Below, in pieces: positions 1 to 4,663 of a stretch of 6,129 nt of DNA. The notes under the pieces are model-generated. The model saw only the letters and a program-made list of their open reading frames with translations, was not told the DNA's origin and made no database searches. Location: positions 1 through 6,129 of the forward strand of contig DQEK01000166.1 in assembly GCA_003533545.1 (NCBI GenBank). The letters run 5' to 3'. Origin of the DNA: Acidobacteriota bacterium. GTDB lineage: Bacteria; Acidobacteriota; Vicinamibacteria; Vicinamibacterales; UBA8438. Numbering within the stretch: position 1 is the stretch's first letter; each line of letters starts with the position of its first letter. The translations under genes were made by a program, and so were the position numbers.

Positions 1-65
1 CGCAGTAGGGCAACGGTTCTGCATTTCGATGCTCCTGATCGTGGTGTTCCGTCTGGTGTAACGAG

Positions 66-101
66 GCAAACGGCCGGGCGTCATGCGGCCCGACCGTTTG
101 C
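66..101 (-). terminator. Inverted repeat, probable terminator of the esterase / unknown-protein pair
   Basis: Arms 66-79 (GCAAACGGCCGGGC) and 88-101 (GCCCGACCGTTTGC) form a 14-bp stem around an 8-base loop, 34 bases past the stop of the minus-strand gene ending at 136. The only non-Watson-Crick position is 74/93. It is a C-A clash in a plus-strand transcript but a G-U wobble in a minus-strand one, so the helix is fully paired only in RNA read from the minus genes. The bases following the stem on the minus strand (CTCGTTACACC) do not form a U tract, so it is not a textbook intrinsic terminator. It may act with Rho or as a 3'-end stabiliser. Confidence 0.6.
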
Positions 102-135
102 TGACCGACGAGGGTACGAGGTCCCCGATAAGCGA

Positions 136-1119
136 CTATGGTTGTCCGTCTCCCGCTAATTCTTCCGTGCGCGTCCCCCCCAGCATGACGGGCATCGAGT
201 AGTTGCCTTCGTGGCAAGCGTACTCAAACATCGGTTCTGGGTTCAGCACCAGCGGCACGGAGGCCGTCCACGCGCTTGTCCAGGTTTCCGGGTCCGTCAC
301 GGTGAAGGCATACTCCAGCGTTTCTGCATCCACCCGAGTGAACCGCTCAACCAGACGCGTGCTCGCGGTCGTACCGCGCCACTTACGCTTGGGGTCGAAG
401 TTGCGGGTTTCGACCACGAGCGTGTCGCCTTCCCAGTAGCCCCGCGAGTCACCCGACCATTGCAGTACATCCGGGTCGAGGTGGGGCTGTCCATTGAGCG
501 GGATCACACGGGAGGTGTTGACCATCTCCGTCATGACGACGACGGTGTCCGGCGTCTGGAACAGCTGCATGTTGTTGTTGTAGGCACTTGGGGTGAAGGG
601 AGGACCGGCATTGAATCCCAGGATGCACCGAACCCCGGAGCTGAAGTCGCTCCAGGAATCGGCCGGGTGCTCCCGTGCGTAGTCTCGTCGGGCCTGCGCC
701 CGCTCTTGTCCGCTCGGGGTCATCGACGGCATCCTACCGTTCGGGGGGTAGACGATTAACGACGTGCGTCTCGTCCCGACGCTTTTCAAGCCCCGGTCCA
801 TCCAGAAGTTGTTGTAGGCCCCGACGTTTCCGCCCGCTTCCGTTCGCCGGGCTTCCCGGTTCCAACTTCGGACATCACGCTCGACCGCGGCCTGGTCCAA
901 TTCAGCTGCTTCCTCGGCCGTCAGGAATTCCTGGTCCGCCCGATCGTTTGGTCGTTGCATCGGAGTGATACTGCGAAAATCCCACACCCCCTGTAAGTCC
1001 GGCTGCCCCCACGCTGTACGGGGCGGGTCGGTCTGTGCTGAGGCCTGCATCGTTCCCAGCAAGCCGATGGCGACTACCACCGCGACCACACTCACGAACG
1101 GATGACGTCGATGGTTCAT
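136..1119 (-). CDS. Secreted protein of unknown function, PDLQGVWDF-type family
   Basis: The protein has 327 residues. I chose the ATG at 1119 because AAGGAGG lies 5 bases upstream and a signal peptide starts there; an in-frame ATG at 1170 would only add 17 residues before it. Residues 1-29 are a signal peptide: basic MNHRRH, a hydrophobic run at about 8-22, and probable cleavage after ASA (27-29). The mature part opens with GQPDLQGVWDF (38-48), followed by YNNFWMDRG (102-110), RTSLIVYPPNGRMP (118-131), a Cys at 165, an aromatic/Asn-rich stretch at 177-207, GYWEGDTLVVETRNF (227-241) and YACHEGNYSM (300-309). I recognise this motif set from conserved hypothetical proteins common in acidobacterial and uncultured soil or marine genomes, but I know of no established biochemical function. 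The beta-rich, Trp- and Asp-rich pattern would suit a lipocalin-like or beta-sandwich fold; that is inference. It is the downstream member of a likely two-gene transcript with the esterase and precedes the hairpin at 66-101. The gene looks intact. Confidence 0.9.
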   Translation of the reverse strand: MNHRRHPFVSVVAVVVAIGLLGTMQASAQTDPPRTAWGQPDLQGVWDFRSITPMQRPNDRADQEFLTAEEAAELDQAAVERDVRSWNREARRTEAGGNVGAYNNFWMDRGLKSVGTRRTSLIVYPPNGRMPSMTPSGQERAQARRDYAREHPADSWSDFSSGVRCILGFNAGPPFTPSAYNNNMQLFQTPDTVVVMTEMVNTSRVIPLNGQPHLDPDVLQWSGDSRGYWEGDTLVVETRNFDPKRKWRGTTASTRLVERFTRVDAETLEYAFTVTDPETWTSAWTASVPLVLNPEPMFEYACHEGNYSMPVMLGGTRTEELAGDGQP

Positions 1120-1124
1120 CTTCC

Positions 1125-1131
1125 CCTCCTT
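1125..1131 (-). promoter_or_regulatory. Shine-Dalgarno site of the unknown secreted protein
   Basis: The minus strand reads AAGGAGG, followed by a 5-base spacer (GGAAG) and the ATG at 1119. This near-perfect anti-16S match decides the start over the upstream in-frame ATG at 1170, which has no comparable site. Confidence 0.8.
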
Positions 1132-1189
1132 GTGTCCGGTCCTGGACAAACACTGGACGAATTCAAGCAATCGTTAGGCACGAATCGAG

Positions 1190-2221
1190 TCAATTCGAAC
1201 TGCGGCGGCGTCCAGACGGCCGCTGTCCGAGCGCGCGTTGCATGACCTCGTATTGCACACCGATGATTCGACCGATCGACTGAATCCAGTACGTCGCGTT
1301 GTGCGCTCCGCCCATCTGCATGTAGTCGAAAGGGATGTCCCGTTCCATTAGGATGGCCGCGAGATCACGGGCACCGGCGATCAGACGATCTTCGGTGCCG
1401 CAGTCGAGATAGATGTGCGGCAGCACGTCGTTTGATAACCCTGCAATGATCGTGAACGGGTCATAGGCGTCGGCCTCTTCCGCGGTCGCAAACTCCTGGC
1501 CCTGTGGTGACCGTTCTTCCTGGCTACTGAAGCCGTCGATGCCAATGAGCGGGTTCGGACGGCGTTGTCGGGCCGCACGTTCTGCTTCTTCGGCCGCCGT
1601 GCGCTGTCGTGGCGGCCGCGACGGGGATTCTCCGCGCATCCGCCTGGCAATCTGCCGGGCATGCTCAAGCGCTCCGCTCGTACTCCCAATCGAAACGAAC
1701 ATCTCAGGGTGCCGCAGTCCCAGCGTGACCGCGCCGTAGCCGCCCATCGATAGCCCGGTAATCGCCCGACCCTCGCGCTTGGCAATGGTCCGAAAATTCC
1801 AGTCCACGTGATTGACTACGTCCCTCACGACGTGATCTTCCCAATCGTTTTTCTGGCCACCTTCGCTGACGCTCCAGTTGACGTACCACGAGTTGCCGAC
1901 ATCGGGCATCACGACAATTAGGTCGTCGTATAGGCCCGCGTAGAACGGTGCCCCGTTCGAGAGTCCCCACGCCGTGTAGTTCTGCGTCAGCCCGTGGAGC
2001 AGATATAACACCGGGTACCGCTCCGTGGACGTGTCGTAACCGCGCGGGAGCAGAATGTTGTATTTCATGGTCCGGTCGACCGCGGGGCTGAAGAACTCAA
2101 CCGTGTCGAGATCGAGATTTTGGGCCTCGGCTGGGACCGCGAACGATACGACAAGCGCGGCCGCAACCGCTGAGCACACGAATCTTCGAGTCATTTTCAC
2201 TATGTAAAGTCGACGGTTCAT
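1190..2221 (-). CDS. Secreted Esterase-D-like alpha/beta hydrolase
   Basis: This is a 343-residue serine hydrolase of the putative esterase (Esterase D / feruloyl esterase / mycolyltransferase-like, PF00756-type) family. The start at 2221 is set by AGGAGG 6 bases upstream; the frame stays open to 2395 but nothing there looks coding. The signal peptide covers roughly residues 1-33, ending VPAEA before Q34; a second Met at residue 10 (2194) is a possible alternative start. Visible motifs are RYPVLYLLHGLTQN (68-81, oxyanion-hole strand and loop), the nucleophile elbow GLSMGGYGA (156-164, Ser158), the likely acid Asp278 in DCGTEDRL (273-280), and the catalytic His307 in GGAHNATYW (304-312). The triad is therefore complete. 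Residues about 187-245 form an Arg/Glu/Pro-rich low-complexity insertion between the nucleophile domain and the acid, which may be a flexible lid. Substrate (acyl or feruloyl ester on polysaccharide, S-formyl or other short ester) cannot be read from sequence; export argues for an extracellular or periplasmic ester. It is first in a pair with the gene ending at 136. Confidence 0.9.
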   Translation of the reverse strand: MNRRLYIVKMTRRFVCSAVAAALVVSFAVPAEAQNLDLDTVEFFSPAVDRTMKYNILLPRGYDTSTERYPVLYLLHGLTQNYTAWGLSNGAPFYAGLYDDLIVVMPDVGNSWYVNWSVSEGGQKNDWEDHVVRDVVNHVDWNFRTIAKREGRAITGLSMGGYGAVTLGLRHPEMFVSIGSTSGALEHARQIARRMRGESPSRPPRQRTAAEEAERAARQRRPNPLIGIDGFSSQEERSPQGQEFATAEEADAYDPFTIIAGLSNDVLPHIYLDCGTEDRLIAGARDLAAILMERDIPFDYMQMGGAHNATYWIQSIGRIIGVQYEVMQRALGQRPSGRRRSSN

Positions 2222-2227
2222 CTTGGC

Positions 2228-2233
2228 CCTCCT
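2228..2233 (-). promoter_or_regulatory. Shine-Dalgarno site of the esterase
   Basis: The minus strand reads AGGAGG with a 6-base spacer (GCCAAG) before the ATG at 2221. It fixes the start at the signal-peptide methionine and excludes the 58-residue extension that the open frame would allow. Confidence 0.8.
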
Positions 2234-2366
2234 CAAATGTCTGCGATCGCCCAATGATATCTCCCTGTGCAGTCCCGGGACAGCGATTTGCTGCGGCCGG
2301 TCCCGGGCCGGCGCTGTGCGCTTCGGGGATGAGCTGGACGTTGGTGATATCGCTTGGCCAGGTCGA

Positions 2367-2372
2367 TACAAT
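2367..2372 (+). promoter_or_regulatory. Candidate -10 box for the selenoprotein gene
   Basis: TACAAT matches the sigma-70 -10 consensus at five of six positions and lies 41 bases before the ATG at 2414. A -35-like TTGGTG (2341-2346) is upstream, but the spacer of 20 bases is longer than usual, so the assignment is tentative. Confidence 0.25.
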
Positions 2373-2403
2373 GACGCAAGGATTGTCAGACGCACGGGAG
2401 AGA

Positions 2404-2410
2404 GGGGAGG
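2404..2410 (+). promoter_or_regulatory. Shine-Dalgarno site of the selenoprotein gene
   Basis: GGGGAGG precedes two in-frame ATGs, at 2414 (3-base spacer) and 2420 (9-base spacer). The spacing slightly favours the second, which would shorten the product by two residues. No comparable site precedes the GTG at 2510, so translation very likely begins upstream of the in-frame TGA. Confidence 0.7.
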
Positions 2411-2413
2411 AAC

Positions 2414-2761
2414 ATGCCGATGGTTCGTACGGCCGACTGGTTCTACTTCCGCAACGGTTGAACGAGTTGCGCTCGAGCCTCCAGGTTTCTGGAAGCCAAC
2501 CGTATCAGTGTGACAGAGACCGTCCCGGCGAGTCGGAAGCTGCAGAGATCAGACGCCAAGGCGCTACTGCAAGGCGCCTCGACTCTCATCGTGGCTAAGG
2601 GCAAGAAAGTCAACACATTCTCGGTCGACGGCCGCATCCCGACCGATGCCGTAGACGCCATGCTCGGTCCGACTGGTAACCTCAGGGCGCCGACGGTTCG
2701 GGTAGGGAAGACGCTTGTGGTTGGCTTCAACGATGCTGCTTTTGCTGAGACTTTTGGCTGA
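2414..2761 (+). CDS. Selenocysteine-containing ArsC-family (thioredoxin-fold) redox protein, read through in-frame TGA
   Basis: Reading from ATG 2414 through the in-frame TGA at 2459-2461 gives 115 residues ending at the TGA at 2759-2761. Beta strand DWFYF (8-12) leads into RNG-U16-TSC19-ARASRFLEAN, a thioredoxin-fold active-site turn and first helix in which the UGA replaces the first Cys of CxxC. It continues with LIVAKGKK (58-65), MLGPTGNLRAPTVRVGK (83-99, with the probable cis-Pro at P93) and LVVGFNDAAFAETFG. This matches what I know as the ArsC-family (seleno)protein group: small arsenate-reductase-like proteins having either Cys or Sec at this site. The reaction is probably a thiol/selenol redox exchange; arsenate reduction itself is not shown. 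There is no signal peptide, so it is presumably cytoplasmic. A GTG at 2510 would give an 83-residue fragment lacking the active site, which is what a standard gene caller is likely to report. The alternative, a TGC-to-TGA nonsense mutation in a dead gene, is disfavoured by intact coding on both sides, the Shine-Dalgarno and the SECIS-like hairpin. The gene is monocistronic and convergent with the dehydrogenase gene. Confidence 0.88.
2454..2503 (+). promoter_or_regulatory. Bacterial SECIS element for UGA 2459-2461
   Basis: The apical hairpin spans 2477-2496: GC, then TCCAG, loop GTTT (2485-2488), CTGGA, GC, with one C-A mismatch (2479/2494). The first loop base is G followed by T, and 23 bases separate the UGA from the loop. 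This agrees with the bacterial SECIS rules (G within the first two loop bases, 16-37 bases from UGA). A perfect 7-bp outer helix pairs ACGGTTG (2454-2460) with CAACCGT (2497-2503) and includes the T and G of the UGA, recalling the E. coli fdhF layout. Between them CGAG/CTCG (2463-2466/2472-2475) can form a small side hairpin. The element would recruit SelB with Sec-tRNA; pairing was done by eye. Confidence 0.75.
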
Positions 2762-2785
2762 TTCGCTGGGTCCGGTTGCCGCGCG

Positions 2786-4606
2786 TTAAGGTTGGCGCTC
2801 TGGCAAGGCGAACACGAACAGCGTGTTACTTCCGCTAGGGGTGGTTAACTCCGGTGTGAGCTGCAGAAAGCTGGTGCCCTGGGTTAGACCGCCGGCGCCG
2901 ATGGCGAGATATTGGCGTCCATCAACACTGTAGGTCATGGGGCGGCCGCTCACTGGCCCATTTAGGATGGTTTCCCACAAGACCGAACCGTTTTCCGCAT
3001 CGAAAGCCCTGAAGCGTCGAATGACGTCCCCTGAGAAAAGTAGATTCCCGCCGGTGGTCAATACCGACCCGTAGATTGGTGCCCGCTGTTCGTAGGTCCA
3101 AAGCGTCTCCCCGCTGGATGCTGAGGTTGCTTCGAGGCGCCCGACGTCGGCAGTATCTGGGTCTACCCCGGGAAGGTGGCGAACCGTAACTCGGACGTCA
3201 TAGCCGTCGCTCGGTCCGGCTTCCTCGACTGACATGGCAATATCCATGCACGCGTTATTCAGGGGCATGTACATCGCGTTCGTGTCTGGGCTGTAAGCTC
3301 CGGACGGCTGGTTTTTTCCGCCGAGCAGGTGTGGGCAGGCAAATGCCGCGTTTTCGACTGACTGCGGTGTTGTTGACTCATCGATGATGGGACGACCGGT
3401 TCGCAGGTCAAGGCCGGTCATGATGTTCTGGTAGACCGTTGGTCGCGCCCAGAGGAACTTTCCCGTTGCGGCGTCGAGCGTCCAGATAAGGCCGGTCTTA
3501 CCAGGCACGCCGGTGATGACCTTGCGGCGCGTTCCTGGCTGTAGGTCAGGGCTGATCCAGGGCACCTCGGAGGGGTTCGGGGAGACCTCGGTCTCCACGA
3601 TCATGCGTTCGAATACATGGTCGAGGTCCCAGTTGTCCCTCGGTAGATGCTGGAAGTACCAGGACATCTCGCCGGTATCGGGGTTGAGTGCGAGAGTGGA
3701 GTTCGTATACAGCAGGTCGGCTTTGCCTGCGCCCCGCAGCTTCTCCGGCAGTGGCGCTGGTGGGCCGGTGCCCCAATAGACAAGATCGAGCAGCGGGTCG
3801 TAGCTCCCTACCATCCACGCTGAGGCGTGTCGGCGCGCGGCGCGCGGCAGACCGCCCCAACTGTCGCCGCCTGGTTGGTCGGGGGTCGCCGCGGTGTTGA
3901 CGCGCCAAATTTCTTCTCCCGTGCTGACATCGTGCGCGGTGATGAAACAGCCGCCAGGACGGGGACTTGAGGGATTGCAGCGGGAACCAGTGATCAGTTT
4001 CCCCTTGACGACCATGGGGCCGGCCGTCTGCGCCACGCGTTCGCGATAGTCGGCACGCTGGGTTTCCCACACGACGGCGCCGGTCTTTGCGTCCAGCGCC
4101 ACGAGAAACGCGTCGTTTGTAGCGAGGAAAATCTTGTCGCCGTAAATTGAGACGTTCCGGTAGCGATACCGGGTGCCGGTCACGTTAGCGATGTTATCCG
4201 GCAGGTTGCGTCGGTATTCCCAGAGGAGGTCGCCGGTCGTCGCATCGAGCGCCTGGACGATGTCCTCGACGTTGGCGAGGAACATCACTCCGTCGTAGAC
4301 GATCGGTTCGACTTCTTGATAGCCGTGTTGCATCGCCCTGGACCAGACCAGCCGGAGCTCGCTGACGCTGTCATCGTCGATCTGATCCAACGGGCTGTAT
4401 CCCCAGAGGTTGTACCCGTTGCGGAAGCTGATCCAGTTTTCGGGCTCTGGCTGCCGCAGCATCTCGTCCGTGACTGGGACGAAGGCTTGGAGCTGTTCCG
4501 GTGCCGGCCGTTCGGCTGGTGCGGGCGCTTGCTGGGCGTCGAGTGTCGTTCCGATCAAGAACAGCAGAACCAACCCCGACGCCTGTCGATACCAGTCGGC
4601 TTTCAT
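2786..4606 (-). CDS. Periplasmic PQQ-dependent dehydrogenase-like beta-propeller protein
   Basis: The 606-residue product starts at ATG 4606, with GAGGG 7 bases upstream; an in-frame ATG at 4636 is less likely. Residues 1-24 form a signal peptide (hydrophobic LVLLFLIG at 12-19). The body is a PQQ eight-bladed propeller with repeated W-docking motifs of type AxDxxTGxxxW at about 119-129, 170-180, 224-234, 306-316, 377-386, 493-503 and 534-544. It opens with NWISFRNGYNLWGYSPLDQI (57-76), typical of quinoprotein alcohol dehydrogenases. The catalytic Asp motif is DNWDLD (324-329: Asp327, with Asp329 two residues on). No CxxCH is present, so it has no fused cytochrome c domain and would need a separate electron acceptor. 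It departs from methanol/ethanol dehydrogenases: the vicinal Cys pair is absent near 137-150, and the usual GTGNPAP metal-ligand Asn appears as Pro in GTGPPAP (279-285). Substrate is unknown. It probably shares a transcript with the upstream gamma-glutamyltransferase gene. Confidence 0.9.
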   Translation of the reverse strand: MKADWYRQASGLVLLFLIGTTLDAQQAPAPAERPAPEQLQAFVPVTDEMLRQPEPENWISFRNGYNLWGYSPLDQIDDDSVSELRLVWSRAMQHGYQEVEPIVYDGVMFLANVEDIVQALDATTGDLLWEYRRNLPDNIANVTGTRYRYRNVSIYGDKIFLATNDAFLVALDAKTGAVVWETQRADYRERVAQTAGPMVVKGKLITGSRCNPSSPRPGGCFITAHDVSTGEEIWRVNTAATPDQPGGDSWGGLPRAARRHASAWMVGSYDPLLDLVYWGTGPPAPLPEKLRGAGKADLLYTNSTLALNPDTGEMSWYFQHLPRDNWDLDHVFERMIVETEVSPNPSEVPWISPDLQPGTRRKVITGVPGKTGLIWTLDAATGKFLWARPTVYQNIMTGLDLRTGRPIIDESTTPQSVENAAFACPHLLGGKNQPSGAYSPDTNAMYMPLNNACMDIAMSVEEAGPSDGYDVRVTVRHLPGVDPDTADVGRLEATSASSGETLWTYEQRAPIYGSVLTTGGNLLFSGDVIRRFRAFDAENGSVLWETILNGPVSGRPMTYSVDGRQYLAIGAGGLTQGTSFLQLTPELTTPSGSNTLFVFALPERQP

Positions 4607-4613
4607 CGCGTTT

Positions 4614-4618
4614 CCCTC
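4614..4618 (-). promoter_or_regulatory. Shine-Dalgarno site of the PQQ dehydrogenase-like gene
   Basis: The minus strand reads GAGGG, then a 7-base spacer before the ATG at 4606. It lies inside the 57-base gap after the gamma-glutamyltransferase stop and supports starting at the signal-peptide Met rather than at 4636. Confidence 0.65.
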
Positions 4619-4663
4619 TTGTCGCTCAGGTGCCATCGCCGGACGACGAGTTCGCGTTTCGGC

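Larger units (their letters stand above)
2222..2413. other. Divergent intergenic region between esterase and selenoprotein genes
   Basis: These 192 bases must carry the promoters of both divergent genes. For the minus gene, TATCAT (2259-2254, minus strand) resembles a -10 box but has only a poor -35 at 17 bases spacing. Three short perfect palindromes are visible: GCGATCGC (2243-2250) and GATATC twice (2256-2261 and 2346-2351). The two GATATC copies lie 90 bases apart, each near one of the candidate -10 boxes, but 6-mers of this kind can arise by chance. No convincing small gene or RNA was seen. Confidence 0.5.

Noticed and set aside
2..61. Possible C-terminal end of a plus-strand membrane protein (frame ending TAA at 59-61, hydrophobic ISMLLIVVFRLV)
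   Set aside because: Only 19 codons are visible at the edge, too few to distinguish from chance. It is worth checking with the sequence to the left.
211..759. 182-residue plus-strand open frame
   Set aside because: It is antisense to the conserved secreted protein and lacks a Shine-Dalgarno and any domain signal; its His/Arg/Val-rich composition mirrors the opposite strand.
2222..2395. N-terminal extension of the esterase to 2395
   Set aside because: The extension has no signal or domain character, and the Shine-Dalgarno and signal peptide both place the start at 2221.
2459..2461. TGA as a disabling nonsense mutation (pseudogene)
   Set aside because: A TGC-to-TGA change could produce it, but the codon lies exactly at the active-site Cys, the frame is clean on both sides, an SD and ATG are in place, and a SECIS-like hairpin follows at the right distance. 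Selenocysteine explains all of these together.
2443..2730. 95-residue minus-strand open frame opposite the selenoprotein
   Set aside because: There is no ribosome site and no family resemblance; the plus strand has a clear ArsC-like fold here.
2762..2785. Terminator between the convergent selenoprotein and dehydrogenase genes
   Set aside because: No inverted repeat or U tract could be found in the 24-base gap.
2786..4606. C-terminal cytochrome c domain in the PQQ dehydrogenase-like protein
   Set aside because: No CxxCH motif occurs anywhere in the protein, and the C-terminus ends within the propeller.
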